In this document: in pieces, positions 44,044 through 59,000 of the stretch
Layout: the number at the start of each line of letters is the position of its first letter
Numbering within the stretch: position 1 is the first letter of the stretch
Assembly (NCBI GenBank): GCA_019637435.1
Contig: JAHBVO010000006.1
Span: 310,001-374,000 of the forward strand
Reading direction: 5' to 3'
Source: Candidatus Obscuribacterales bacterium
GTDB taxonomy: Bacteria > Cyanobacteriota > Vampirovibrionia > Obscuribacterales > Obscuribacteraceae
Length of the DNA stretch: 64,000 nt
Made by a program: the position numbers and the translations under genes
Notes under the pieces: model-generated
Told to the model about the DNA's origin: nothing
The model's input: the letters and a program-made list of their open reading frames with translations, nothing else
Database searches by the model: none

Positions 44044-47000
44044 ATGGCCGACAAACCAGATCCCAAAGCTGAAAACGCGAAAGACCCGAGCACGGAGCCG
44101 GTTAAACCGACTTCGGACAGCACCGCAAGCAAACCGGATGCCGGCGACTCGCATGTCGTAAGCAGCACCAACCCCAACGTTCAGACCGACGTTGCGGCAA
44201 GCAGCATGACCGATGCTGTGGAGAAAGCACAGACTCTTAACCAGGCAGAACGCCTAGACCAGACCGGCACTCAATTTGTCCAGGGTCCGGACAAATCGGA
44301 CATGGAACTCTTTGACTCCTCAAAGGAGCCCGCCTCCGACGCTGCGAAAAAAACGGGGGATTCGGACCAGCCAGAGAAAAAAGAGGTTACCAAGAGCGCC
44401 GACACTGGAGTTAAGACTGAACAGAGTGAATCTAAGCCGGATGCTGGAACAGAAGCTATTCTCTCCAAGTTACCAGCCGATCATCAACGAGTTCTCGAAG
44501 GTTTACCGCCCGATGCGCGCGCTAACTTTGCCAAGCAAATAAACGGCATGGAAGGCGAGTTTGCTCAGAAGATGAAAGCTCAGCAACTGTCAGCACTGGT
44601 CGATACTTTCAACAAAACCACTAAGAATGGAGAAACCGCAAAAATCGGCGACACGATAAACGTCGAGGGAGTTGTTCGTTCGATTCAGGCGGAGAGAGCC
44701 CGAAGTGCATCGACAGCGAATCGTGGAGGCTCAGCCACCGCAGCACTAGTGGGCGAAGCACCGCCAGCCAGGACGGAAGTTACCGATCCAAATCATGGCA
44801 CGATCGCGGAAGCTCGACAGCCGGTCAAACGCGAGACCAGCACACCGGCAGCGCCTGCCGACGTCCCTAGTTCGCAAATAGCAACAGGAGACGTTCCCGT
44901 CACCGTTGTCAAATCAGCAGAACCAGTTGATATAGCTTCCGCAGATCCAAGAAAAGCAGAAGCCGAGCAACGACAAGCGGCCGGCGACAAACAAGTTAGC
45001 GATTTTATAGCCACCCAAACCGGCGAAGCAAAACTCCCCGCCGACTCGCGCAAATCAATAGCTCAGCAAGGATTCGAACCAAAGCCCGGTGCCTACAATC
45101 CGGTTAACGTTCCTGGATTCTCGGAGGAAGGAGTTGGCGAGCAACATTCGTCGCTAAAAGAATCCAAAGTTGACAATTACGATATCGAGTCTCGGCAAAT
45201 GAGCTCGATGACTCGTAATTCAGACAACAGCATCACGAGAACCTACACGGGTGCGATTGATACCGCGGGCATGATCTCCTTTTCGTCCGATACAACATTT
45301 CAAGCACATGAAACTATAACCAAGGACAACAAGCTTGAAAGTCGGTCTGTAACCTACAATCAGCCTCTTGAACTCAAGTTCGACACACCTGACGGTCCAA
45401 AGAAAATTGCCGACGTCAAAGCTGTTGATACCAAATATGATGCTGCGCGTGACAGATATGTTTCGACAATCAGAAGTGCGGACGGCAGTCAGCATGAAGC
45501 AATCGTAAAAACAGATGGCTCTGTAGAGAAATTCGAGCAGACAGTAAAACTGACGACCGCCGAATATACAAAGGGCGTGGAAACGAAAGTCTGGCAGGAC
45601 AGAAACGGCACCATTACCCAGGTTCAGGAGGGTGATGAACGCTGGTCCAAACAATCAGGAACTGATAAGTGGGTAAAGCAAAACGCGAACGGCGATTACA
45701 TCGACGCTAACAACAAGGTTGTTTCTTCCGCATCAGAAGCGGCTTCTTTCACAGGAAGATATGAGTTCGTCACCTCGCCGCAAAAGGGTTTGGCTAAAGT
45801 CGATACAGCTCAACAACAAGCGATTACTAAGTACGCTGATGGATCGCAAGAGCGGCTCGTAGGTCTGAAAGGCGCTCCGGAATTCACGGTTCGAACATCC
45901 GCCGACGGCAAGGTGTCGCTGGATTCTCAGTGTGGACACTTCAGCGTCGACGACAAGTCGATGGAAGTCTTGCCGAATGGCGATATCAAATTCAGAGACA
46001 CTGAAGGTCAAAAAATCCTAAACAAGGATGGTTCGCTTACAAGCACGTACTCTGATCGCACCAAGAGTTTCCAATCGGTCACAGAAGGTTTCAGCCCGGA
46101 CGGCGGACGTTACATCAAATCCATCACCTTCGGTGAGCAAGCCAAGATCAGCGGCATGGATATGGCGGGAACATGGACTGTCGGCGAAGACGGCAAGTAC
46201 CACAATGGTTCCAAAACCTTCGATGGCGAAATGAAGGTTAAAGACCTCTCTACACTTTCATTCACCACTAAGTCACCGGAAGGCGTCAACGGAGAAGGAA
46301 TTCTCAGGGCCGACGGAAGCAGCTACACCGCCTACTATGACGCGGGCAAGAACTTCTCGAAATCAGTGGAGGGTTTAAAAGATGGCTCCACAATCGAGCG
46401 GCGCTACTCTTTCACAGCCGACGAGCAGAAGGATCTGAAAGAACGCTACGGCGACAACTTAGTCTTCAACGAGATATCTAGGACCGATGCGAAGGGCCAA
46501 ACGATAAAACTTATCGAGGCCACCACGAAAGGACTAGTGGGGGGAGAAGTCGAAAGCCGTATCGTCCAGGCCACGGATGCCACCGGCAAGACATGGAGTT
46601 TGCTAAGCCAGGAGAAAAATACCTGGGGCGAGATCGACGCGAAAGGTAAGCCCGTTAAAGGCACGAACGGTGAACAAAACACCTTCACCGGCAATTGGGC
46701 TTTGCGCAAAGATGGCAGCGAAAACAGTACGGTCACTCGTATCATAGGCTCTCAGTCGGAAACAAACAACGCCTTCAGCGCGCGCTTCCTGGTCGACTAC
46801 AGGTCGGACGGCGAAATCACGATCACGAACCAAGAAGTTCCAATGATCGGCTACAGCACGGACGCGAAGATTGGTCCTGGCGTTCAGCGCGGTGCAAATG
46901 GCGATCTGACAATCACCAGCGTCAACACTAAAGACCAACTAACAATCAAGGCAAACGGACATGTCGTTTCATCGAATCTCGCGCTGAATCCCTACGGCAC

Positions 47001-50000
47001 CACAGGTCTGGTCGAGGGCACCGACGCCGCAGGTCAAAATTACGTCAAAGAGATCACATTCAACGGACAAAGCACAACTGGTCCCGGCGCGGGAACCTGG
47101 CGTCGATCCGGTGATTCGAGTTCCGAAAAATGGGAGCAGATTGACTCATCCGGTAAGCCTACTGGAAAGACCTTTGATGGCGAGATCACGATGAATAGTC
47201 GTCTCTCTGGTGATATGACCATCAAAGACAATAAGAAGCACACCGTGGATAGTGTCACCATGGTTACTGGTTTTGAACGGCACGAACAATACGCCTCAAA
47301 TAACAAGGATTTAGTTAGCTCCTACGAGAAAGCTCCAGACAAATCAACAATAACCCACGAAGTGACCGACAGCTCGAAAACAGCTAAGGAATACGGTCTC
47401 GATGAAAATGTCAAACCACCCATCGACAAAGTCGTGGTCACAGATGCAAACGGCAACAAAATAACCTATTACAACGCCAAGGACGGCGAAGGCAATGAAT
47501 ACACTGCGCGTGTAGATGCCCCGTCTGGCACCTGGATTCGTGGCGGCGATCGCAGTTCCAATCAGTGGAACAAAGTTACTGCAGAGAAAAACGAGAAGGG
47601 CGATACGGTTTACAAACAGACCGGTGAGACCTTCTACGGCAACGTCGAGCGGGTTGGCAAGACCGCGATCTTCACCAACGACAGAGACAATCAGCGCACA
47701 TACTATCAACCGGACGGCAGCTTCGAAAGACAGCTGCTGACAGAGAAGACAGAAGTCTTGTCGAACCTTGACGTTCGCTCGACAAAGCAGCCGGAATACA
47801 CCATTCGTTCGGATGCCAGGGGCAACCGCAGTATTGTCGACAACAATACGGGCAAGACTTACAGCACCACTGATGGTGCGGGAAATCCATTGAAGGTGGA
47901 CGACAAGGGCAACATGACCTTCACTGATGGTAGTGGAAGAACGATTACCATCGCTCAGGACGGTTCAAGAAAAGTTGTTGATGCGAACAAAAATGAATTA
48001 ACCACCGATGCCGGCGGCCGAATGCTTCAACAAAAGGACGCAAACGGCAAAACAGTCGCCAACTATAACTACGAACAGAAGGGAGACCAGGTCTACCTAA
48101 AGTCATTTGAGAACGCTTCCGGCTACTGGGAGATGACTCAACTCGCAGACGGAAAACAAAAATGGGATCTGATGAACGGCAAAGATGGCGCTACAGCCAC
48201 CATGCAAGCCGATCGAATCTACATAAATCGCGACAACAGCATGGTCTTGGAAAACGGCGACCAGCGCACCGTTCGAAAACTCGACGGAACTGAAATCGTT
48301 CAAACCTCGGTTATGACTGGCGACATCACGACGACGACCGTAGTTGTTGGAAAACGTGATGGCGAAAATTTCACACCTGCATACACACTTAAAACAACGA
48401 CAGACAAGCACGACATTCAAACCCAAGAGCTCGAATCAGCAGGTGAGCGTGCAGTACGAGGCAAAGATGGTATCTGGACTTCGACAGACTTGAAAACTGG
48501 CGAAGTAACCAAGTTTGCTGGTCAAATTAGCATCGACGATTCCGGAACTCTTCGAAAGGTCACATTCGAAACCGAGAGAAATGGTGATACGGTCACCGTG
48601 CTGAAAAACAAAGACGGCACGCCACGCATAAGTAACACCGTCGATGTCTACACCAATGGCTCCTCATGGCAATCCTACGAAAATGGAGCAATGGTCAGCC
48701 GTGACAGAGACGGTGACGTTCAATTCAGACAAACCGCTGCTGGTGAAGTCACTCGAATTGATTATTCGACCACCTCGCCCAAGGAAGTTGTGGGCTTTTC
48801 GCAAGGTAACACTTACTGGAAGTTCAATAAAGAAACCGGCAAGTATGTACCGACAGATATCAACAACCCGTCTAAAATTCTCGATCAACAAAATGACGCG
48901 CAAGTCACAATCACAATCAACAACCGCAACGGTGATATTGTCAGAACCAATATCCCGACAGGAGACGTCAACACCAGTAAGCTTGACGGAACCACGGAAC
49001 TTCATCGCAAAGATAACACCATCGTTTATACGGATTCTCAGGGACGTCCGACCAAACAGATAGACGCCAACAAAAACGAGTTTGATCTTACTTACGGTCC
49101 CAAAGGAGACCTTTCGTCGATCAAAGCGAGAATCTACACGGGCGTCGACGACAAGGGTCAGCCCACTTACAAGGATATGATGGTGCGCACCGAGGACTAC
49201 ACAGGTCCGGGTGCGGAGACTGCCATCGTAGGCAAAAATCTCAAGATCGAAGGATTCAACGATCGCTACCTGGCTTACGAAAACTCGAAGGGTCACAGGG
49301 TTGAAATATATCCGGATACCACTATGCGAGAGTACGCCGGCAAGGATGTGACTTCGGGCGTAATTCGCGTAGACTTGCCCAGCAAGGTCACGGTGCTGGC
49401 AAAGGGTTACGATGAGAAGAGCACCGAGCAGCCATTCGAAGACCTGGCCAAACGAGGCCCGATAATCAGAGACGCAGAAATCGTCGCGACGCCAAAAACA
49501 GACTTCGATCGTCTGAGGGCACTTGGAAGAGATGTACCGGCACCACCCGCGACACCACAAGAAATAAAGGCGTCGGAGAGAAGTATCATCTACAAAAACG
49601 CAGATGGCAATGTCGTCGAGCGTTGGGCAAATGGTGCTACCCAGGAATTCCAAAAGGTTCCAAAAACACCTGGAAGTTCCGAAACTGTAACCCGAATCAA
49701 GTCGTCGACCGACAGCACAGGCAGGTACATCGAATACTCGTATGATGATTCGAAAGTAGTATCGACTGTTCCAAACAAAATAGAGATAACAGCGATGGTC
49801 CCTGGTGCGGACGGCAAAATGGTGCCGAGCACTTCAGTTCTTCAAAGAGACAAAGACGGTAACGCCACCTGGACGGAGGCCGGCAAACAACCTGTTGCAA
49901 TCAAAAACTTCAACGTCCTCGACAACAGGATAATGATTGCGCACACCTCAGACGATCCAAACAATCCAAAATTCCTCGAGTTCATCGACACGCGAAACGC

Positions 50001-53000
50001 CACCAGTCAAGCAATCGGAAAGGATCGCAGTCTTACTGATTTCGACGCTCAAGGCAGAATGACTCACAAGCGCGACGCTGCTGGCAACGAATTCAATTTC
50101 TTCTATAAAGGTAACGACACAATTCCGAGCACCCTCCAAAACATGGATGGTAGCTGGACTCGACAGGTAGACAGCCAGAATCCAAATTCAAGCGAGCAAA
50201 CATGGGTGCATGCCGAGTCTGGAGCGGTCTGGAAGGGAACCGTTTCCACCGAAGGCGGTATTTACAAATTTGAGAATGCCGAAGGCAAACAAACAGTACA
50301 CCAGGCAGATGGAACTGATAAGTCGACTTACCGGGATGGCACGGTTGAGGTTTCGAAGGAAGGAAAAGTACTGAGTGTTACTGACACTACTGGCAATATC
50401 ACAAAGTACGAGTACGGAGAGGATGGAAACGCTCCTTACCCAACGGACTTCAAGGTCTACAATGCCGATGGGAAAGTGGTGGCAAACAGCGATTCGTTCG
50501 TCAAGAGAAATTCGGACGGCTCGATTGATACTGCAAACCAAATTAAGAAAATCGAGATTGACCCTGCGTCAGGTCGCCCTGTCGTGACCTACAATTCCGA
50601 CTCCGTTATGAAGCTCAGCGTTAACGGTGTTGGCATCGTCTCGGACAAGGAGTCTAAAATAACCGGTCTTTTCAGACCCGAAGATCACAAATTCATAGAG
50701 TCTGGCAAAGACGGCGTCAAGGAAATCACCGTCGATAAGAACGGGAAGATTGAAATCAAGAAGGGCGATGGCTCCTCAGAATACTTCAAGTCAGAAGGAA
50801 CCCGCGTCGTAACAGATGCCGCCGGAAATTCAATCGAAGCACATTCTATAGATGGAGTAACCGTTCTCAAATACGATTACTCAGTAAACGAAAAAACTGG
50901 CAAGCCTGAGCTAACTGGTTTGACGCGCACGACCAAAGACCAAAAAGGTGTCGATCAAATAACCAAGATCGTCAAGGAAGGCGACAAGTTCGTAGAAAGA
51001 AGCGGAACTTCCGAAGCGAATCTCAAACCGACCGGCAACGTTTATGACTCGATGTCGAGCTACAGCGACAACGTTTATTTCTACAATAAAGCGCAGAAAA
51101 CGCAAAGAACGATCGATGCGAACGGCACGGAATGGGAAGTTCGCCGATTTGGAGAAGGAAGCGACGAGCGCTTCACCCGGGTAGAGAGAGATACTCTCGG
51201 GCGAGTCACCACAGTTCAAGATCAGAATTACAACATCACCCACTTTGTAAGAAATGCCGATGGTGAGCTGACCAGAATAATTCAGGGTGACGACGAACTA
51301 TTCAAAACCAAGGAGAACACCTGGGTTTCCAGCGCCAACCCAGACCTGCAGATTCATTTGAAGGACGGTGCGGCAGGTCCAACAATCACTGCTAATGGTG
51401 ATCAAATCTGGCAGGACAAGGATAACGTCACACGAACGGTAAAAGCAGATGGTTCGGTCGAAATCAGTAGACCAGACGGATCGCAAACAATTATCAGTGC
51501 CGACGGTAGCCTGACCAGAACAATTTACTCTCCGACCGGCGGTGGAGAAGTCCAGGAGGTCAGAGCCGGCAAAGACGGCTCTGTTCAGGTCATCATGCGC
51601 AATGGTGATGTTCTGAGCCAATCTGCGTATTCCAAAATAATTACTTCCACCACTAGAACACCGGCAGAATTCGAAGGGTCACTAGAAGTTGGCAAAGATG
51701 GTCAGTTGACTTTCTTCACGCAAAGCGACAAGTCAACCAACGTGTACTTCTCTGATGGACGCGCGAAATATCTCCAACACGTGGTTACCGGAGACATCGG
51801 AGCTATCGTCTCCAAAGACCTGAAAGGTCAATCACCGGAAAATATCAAGGCAATTACCGACGCGATTAAAGCGCGTCCGGCTGATGCAGAGTCAGTTTTA
51901 AAAGAATACGGAATTGACAAAGACTCTGCACAGGGCCGCCAGCTCATGAAAGACCTGGAAGCGGCAATGATGTATACCGATAAGAATTCCGAAGCGGTGT
52001 ACAACAGTCTCAACGATCTCGGTGCAGTCGGTCCTTATAGAATCGACAACGAATTCAATATGAACGACGCACGAGAAGTAAACACGATGAATCGTGGTAT
52101 GGACGCTCTTAATCGTTCTTACTACGCGCCGGAACAGCAGACACCAACAAACTCGCCGCAGCCAGGTCAAATACCGCAGACGCAAACAAATCCGAATGGG
52201 CCTCCTCCAGGTTCAGATTTGGCCGGTGGCTCACCTCCGATCAGCGACCACGGACAGGCTCAAAACGTCGTAGATGAAAACGCAAGACGCATCGAAGCAA
52301 CGTTAAAGACTGCCACTAAAGCCGATGGCAAACCTCTTTCAAGTGAAGAACTCAAAGACGTCGCGTCGCAACTTTCATCCAATCCGCAAAATGCAGAAGC
52401 ACTGTTGAAGGAAAAAGGCTTCGATACTTCAACGGCGAAAGCTCTTTCAGATACTATAAAGAGCCAGCATGACACCGCAAATGATACCGCCAGAGACGAT
52501 ATCATTAAGCAAGCACTGAAAGATGGCGGCGTTCCTGCCAATCGCATCGACGAAATTGCCGGACAAATCAAGGCAGACCCGAATAACATCCAGAAAATTC
52601 TCGAACGTAACAGCGTGCCAGCGGATAGCGTTCCAAAAATAATGGACTCATATAAGTCCGACATAGCAGCGCTCGATAAAGCAGCTGGATCCATCATTGG
52701 AGATAATCTAAAACGCTCCGGTCTGCCCGCCGAAAAACAAGCAGAAGTAGCAGCCCAAATCCAGGCACATCCAGAAAATGCTCTGCAGATTCTCAAGGAT
52801 GCAGGCGTTCCAGAGGCAAATGCAACTCGGATCGCCAACGAAATCAATAAAGACATGCGGACTTTCAATCAAATCCGCGAGACTGCCGAAAGCCGACATA
52901 TAGATGCGCAAACAGCCGCGTCTGTTGCACTTGAAACCTATAACAGTCCAGAGAACGTAACCGCAGCTCTGGCAAGAGCCGGAGTTGACGTAAGTGTTGC

Positions 53001-56000
53001 AAGAGAAGTCGGTCAGCAAGCTAGCCGCGACGTAGTCAGCGACAACGTCATCGTCGCACCAACACCAGTCATCGTCGCTCCCGCGCAGAATGGACCGCCA
53101 ACAGATGTGATCCGAACCGGCTCTCACACGAATGTCAACGATATCCCGCCGAACACGACGGATGTCGCTAACGACTTCAATAGAAGTCGAGCCCAAGTGG
53201 ACGCGCTCAACGCGGCTGCAGAACAGCAAAGAGTTGCCAATTTCGAACAAAAACGCGAGGTTGGTTCAAAGGCTGACGAGCGAGCAGACAGAGTCGGCGA
53301 CGAGATTGCAAAAGAAGCGATCCGTGAAGAAGCACGGGCGAAAGAAAGACTTGAATCAGACAATAAGCACCGGGAAGAGCAAAGACAACAAGAACAGAGA
53401 GATGCCGAAAAGCGCGCAGAAGAACAACAGCGTGTTCAGAAACAGCAGGAAGAGGAGAGAACCCGCAGAGAGGAAGAACAGCGCAAACAGACCGAAGAGA
53501 TCAAACAACGCCAGGAACAAGAGCGTCGAGAACTCGAAGAGCGCCAGAAGAGCGAGCGTGAGCGTGCGGACAAAGCCCGCCTGGAGTCTCTGGAGAGAGA
53601 ACAGCGTGCTGCCAAAGAGAACCTTCTGAAACAACAAGAGCAGGCTCGACTAGAGCGAGATAGAAGTCTCGCCGAAAGCAATCGCCAGAAAGATCTAGCA
53701 GATCAACGCGCTACCGGCGGGAAGATCGAGACCGAGAAACCCGCTCCTGTGGTCGGAAAATTCGAAGGGCAAGCGCAAACCAATCCACGAAACACGACAG
53801 ACTCCACGGCGCCGACAACACCATCTCGTCCCCCTGAAACACGCGGAGAAACTCGCCAGTCTGACGCACCGCGCACGACGACGCCCGGTTCCGACGTCCG
53901 CCAACCAGAGGCTCCCCGCACCACACCTGGTTCCGAGACGCGCCAGCCAGATGCTCCACGCACCACACCTGGTTCCGAAACGCGTCCGCAGGAAGCTCCA
54001 CGCACCACCACTGGTGCCGATGCTCGACCGCCGGAGGCTTCTAAACTACCAGGTTCTTCGGACACGCGTCCAGATGTGCGCCCATCGAGTACTCCTCCGG
54101 AGGCGGGCAGCGCTCGTCCGACAACAGTGCCTGGAGCAGACCTGGCGAAAGCGCAGACCGCGGGCTCCGCAAGTGCCCCTGACGGCGCGCTCAAGAGAGA
54201 CGCGGCCGGTAACTTTACGAAGGTGGATGCGAACGGCAGTGTAATTAAAGTTGATGCAAGCGGCAAACCTATCACGACTAAGGACGCGCCTCTCGGTAAG
54301 ACCGGTGAGCTCGGTCCCGACGGAAAACCAGTCGAGCACGTCGACACCAAAGGCGATACCAGCAAAACCGCTGCTGACAAAGGTGACGGAGACCACAATT
54401 CACCGATCGTCGTCCCCGGCACAGTTACGCCGCCAGCCGGAGAAGTAGTACAGAAGCCTGCAGGACCCGCTCCTGCCGTACCGGTCGAGGGTGGTGCATT
54501 AGACCGCTCGGGAACCGCACCGGCTGGCGATATCGTCAAGGGGCCAGGCAAAATGTCTGATACGGTGGCTGAAAACACCGTCGACAAAGTTACGCCTCAA
54601 CCTGGACCTGTTCAGCCTGGAAGTGTTTCAGGCAACACAACAACCACGGCGAATCAATCAACTGGAGCGACTCCGCCTGGTGGGCAGGATCCGGCTCAGA
54701 CAGTTCCAGCCGGACAGGCACCTGGACACACTCCACCAGCAACTGGCTCCCAAGCAACGGCTCCGGCTACCGACCCATTGAACCGGTCTACTGTTGATCC
54801 GAGTGGAAATGTCACCACGCTACCCGCTGGCAGCCAGCCACCTGCAGGTCAAACACAAACACAAACACAAACAGGAAAGGAACCTTCCGCACCCGCCGGA
54901 ACTCAGACTTCGCCTGTGGGCACCGCGCCGACCCAGCAGCAAGGGCAAGGTCAAAATGGTCCGACCCAGGGTCAAGGTCAAACACCTGCCGCGCAAGACC
55001 CATCAACACAAACACCAGGAGCGGGAACCGCCCCGCAGCCGGCAGGTCAAGGTCAGACTCAGCCGCAGCAGCCATCGACAACCGCACCATCTACAGATCC
55101 TCTAAACCGAAATTCCGCGCCTTCAGGTACAGCGACGCAACCGACCGGTCAAGCTCCCGCTGGTCAGACCCAGTCAGGACAGGCACCTACCGGTCAAGAG
55201 CCAAGCCAGCAACCGTCCGGCCAGACACCTCCGGGACAGACGACGACGGGAACGGGACAAGCCCAAACTGGACAGACGCAAACTGGTCAAACGCAGAGCG
55301 GTCAACCGACGAGTCAGACTCCAGCAGGTCAAACCCAAACGCCTGCCGGTCAAGCACCAGCTGGTCAGACTCCTGCGGGACAACAAACGACTGGCTCTTC
55401 GACACCGGATCCGCTACCGAAAACCAGCACCGATCCTGGTACCACTACTCAGGTTCCCGCCGGTCAAACTCAGCCCGGTCAGTCAACGACCGGTCAAACG
55501 ACAACAGGTCAATCTACAACAGGTCAGCCAACCACCCAGACTCCGACTGGTCAAACGAGCGGCCAAACTCAGACCGGACAGCAACAAACAACTCCGACGG
55601 GCTCATCAAATCCGGATCCGTTGCCAAAGACCAGCACCGAACCTGGTACCACTACTCAAGTTCCAGCCGGTCAAACACAGACTGGTCAGTCAACTACCGG
55701 TCAGACGACAACCGGTCAAACGACAACCAACCAACCGGCAAGTGGTCAACAGACTACTGGTCAAACACCGACCGGTCAAACACCGACCGGTCAGCAGCCA
55801 TCCGGTCAGACAGGAACATCAACTCCGGACCCGTTGCCGAAAACAGGCACCGAGCCTGGTACCACTACTCAGGTTCCCACCGGTCAAACACAGACAGGTC
55901 AGTCGACTACTGGTCAGACGACGACCGGTCAAACGACGACCAACCAACCGGCAAGTGGTCAACAACCAACTGGTCAAACGCCGACCGGTCAGCAAACATC

Positions 56001-59000
56001 CGGTCAGACAGGAACAGCAACTCCGGATCCGCTTCCGAAAACCGGCACCGAACCTGGTACCACCACTCAAGTTCCATCCGGTCAATCAACATCCAGCAAC
56101 GCTGGTCCGACAGGTCAGACTACAACTGGTCAGACCACGACAGGTCAGCCACCGGCGGGTCAGACTCCGAGCGGTCAGACCTCCACAGGTCAGACGACCA
56201 CAGGACAGACAACTACCGGTCAAGAACCGGCACAGCAGTTGCCGAAGCAGTCTGATCCAGGTTCGACCTCGACGACAACCGGTCACCTACCGACTTCAGG
56301 TCAGACAACGCCTTCCGGTCAGACTACGGGTCAGACGGATCCTCAAGGTCAACAGTCGCCTTCTGGTCTGCCGTCCCAGACAGTTCCGAGCGGTCACGCC
56401 GGTCAAACTCAAAATCCGACGGGAACGACAGGTCAACACGGCACCACCTCGACTCCAACATCGGATCCATCCACATCACTTCCAAAAACTGTCGACCCCA
56501 ACGCGCCGGCTAGCACCACTGGCAATACCACAACTTCAACACACACGGGTACGACTCAAACCGGTACCGGTCAAACTGGAACGACTTCGACAGGCACGAC
56601 GACAACCGGAACAACTCAAACCGGTACGAGCCCGACTGGAACGGGCCAACCGGGGACCGCGCAAACACAGACACCTCAGACCGGAAGCGGAACCCAGACA
56701 GGAACCACACAAGGTGGAACCGTTCCGAATGGAAACGCGACCACCGATCCATCTAGCGTGACTCCGGCAAGCACAACAACGAGCCATGCTACCCAGACAA
56801 CTTCCACGGGCAATGCACCTGCCGGACCGTCATCCGATCCAGGAAGTATTGGGAACGCCTCCAGTCACGGCAATGCTGCACCAGCGCATTCGTCGAGCAG
56901 TGGACAAGCAGTCAGTGCAGCGGCTCAGGATATGGCATCACAAATCGCCACGACCGCGGTCGTCGTGGCCGTTATCAACAGCATGTCCAGCCACGGCTCT
57001 CAGCAGCCTCAAGTTCAACAGAGACCCACTGTAGACCCGGGTTCCACAACGGTCAGCTCCACCCCGACACAGCTACCGTCGTCCGCTCCGTCATCGTATT
57101 CGCAGCCGGCTAATCACTCCGGTTCCACAACCTACACGCCACCAGCTAGCAGCACCACCAGCAATACCGACCCTTCGTCGAATACATCCGGTGGCTCCAC
57201 CACGATTTCTACTGGCTCATCGACAACACATACTTCATCGACGTCGACGCAAGCTCCAGCATCGCCGCAACCGGCTTCGGAACCAACTTCCTCATCTGCG
57301 CAGCCACAGTCGACTAAATCAGAGCCAAATCAAGTTGCGCAGGCATCCGAGCCGACAGCACAACCTTCGCCGCAATATCAGTCAAATGCACCGCAGACGA
57401 ACACAGCGACAACGCCACCCTCCACGCATGCGCCATCCGTCTCCACCACGGTTCAGCCAGTTACGCTACAGCAACAACCACAATCGTCGAACCCCGCCCA
57501 TAGCATTTCAAACACTTCCCAGAATCAAACAGCTGAGCCCGCCCACAGCACCGCAACCAGTCAAGCACCGCAACCAGCACCGGCAAACTCCGGCAACGTA
57601 CCTTCAAATACAGCTACTCAGAATTCGACCTCTTCGGCGCCCGATCCGTCGCAGGCATCTTCCGTCGGCAACACTGATGACGAACAATCTCACAGTCACG
57701 CATCGGCGGCCACCCATGCTAACGCGACCCAACAAGGTCCAGCCGACCCTGGTCAAAACGCTCAACCGACTACGACGACGGTCATCCACACTCAAACAGC
57801 GAACCGTTCTCAACATCAGGGGCAGCAGAATGCAGCTCCTCAACCGCGCCAAGCAGCTCAGCCTACTTCACACAACACTTCAGGCGCGCATGGACAGCAA
57901 GGACAAACACCCGCCCAGCAAGCTCCGGCTCACACCGCCAGCGGTGGCACCACTTCCGGGAACAGTTCATCTTCTTCCACTTCCGGCAACACAGACCCCA
58001 CAGCAACAACAGCAGCGAACTCCCCATCGACTTCCGCCGCGCACACTACTAGTGCAGTCACCGGGGCGCACGCTAGCGCGACGTCGGCTGGTTCACAAAC
58101 AAGTACAGGTCAAGGCAGCTCGGCGGATCCGGCTGCAAAAGCGAACCTGAATAACGCCGATCCAAACAATGATCCCAATGCTGTTGGAATCGTAAGTAAC
58201 ACACAACCAGACCCAAGTTCTTCATCAAGCGACCCAACGGCAAATAGTCAAGATCCAGCTCAAAGTCAGACATCCCAAGATCCATCGATGGCGCAAGATC
58301 CTTCGATGACTCAAGATCCTGCAGGTGTCCAAGATCCTTCAATGGTCCAGGACCCTTCAACGTCTCAGGATCCATCGACTACCCAAGAACCTTCAACAAC
58401 TCAAACTCAAGCTCAAGATCCGAGTTTAGCTCAGCAACGACAGGAGTCGTCCGAGTCCCAAAAGCAGGCGCCGTCTTCATCGTCCGATCAGTCCGATGTC
58501 ACAGCTATTTCAGATCGCCGCGAGGAAATAGAAGCTCAGAAATACGCCTACGACAGTAAAGAAACTCAACTGCGCGAGCCTCAGGAGTCTATCGATAAAC
58601 AGCATGTCGTCGATGACTGGTCCATTGAACCGACCTACGACGCAGCCGCTGAGCGCGCGCGCATAGAGGCACAAGTCGACTCTTACTTCGAGTCGCAAAA
58701 GACTATCGATCCTCCATTCGTCGACATGTCCGGCGACAGGGTTATAGAAAAGCACATGCCGGACGGCACCACACTGCTGACGTTTAACGACGGAGTCTCC
58801 GCCTGGGTTAAGGGCGATCAAGTCACGGTAATTGATTCAGAAGGAGACATATCAAGCTTCGTAGGTCGCATCGACACCGCCGATGGCAACGTCACCATAT
58901 ACGATGCCAACGACATTGTCATTCATTCAACAGAACCGATAGTCGAATCTGCTGGCGGAGTAGAACAGTCGCACTACACGTTCGTGTACTCCAACGGCGA

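Noticed and set aside
48664..49653. A 329-codon minus-strand open frame inside giant gene C
   Set aside because: It lies fully within the coding frame of the giant gene, has no ribosome site, and its translation is Cys/Val/Arg-rich without domains; a shadow frame.
45108..51800. Giant protein C as an Rhs toxin or contact-dependent inhibition protein
   Set aside because: There are YD-like repeats but no Rhs core motif, no variable C-terminal toxin and no immunity gene downstream; the C-terminus is the conserved LysM/zinc-ribbon block.
54690..56350. Dense repeats in the giant gene as a CRISPR array or satellite
   Set aside because: The repeats are in frame, vary in length as multiples of three and encode GQT peptides without spacers.
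55742..58150. Long alternative plus-strand frames (55742-56761 and 57191-58150) encoding Arg/Pro/Gln-rich proteins
   Set aside because: They are frame-shifted readings of the TGQT and Ser/Thr-rich repeats; repetitive DNA keeps stops out of all frames.
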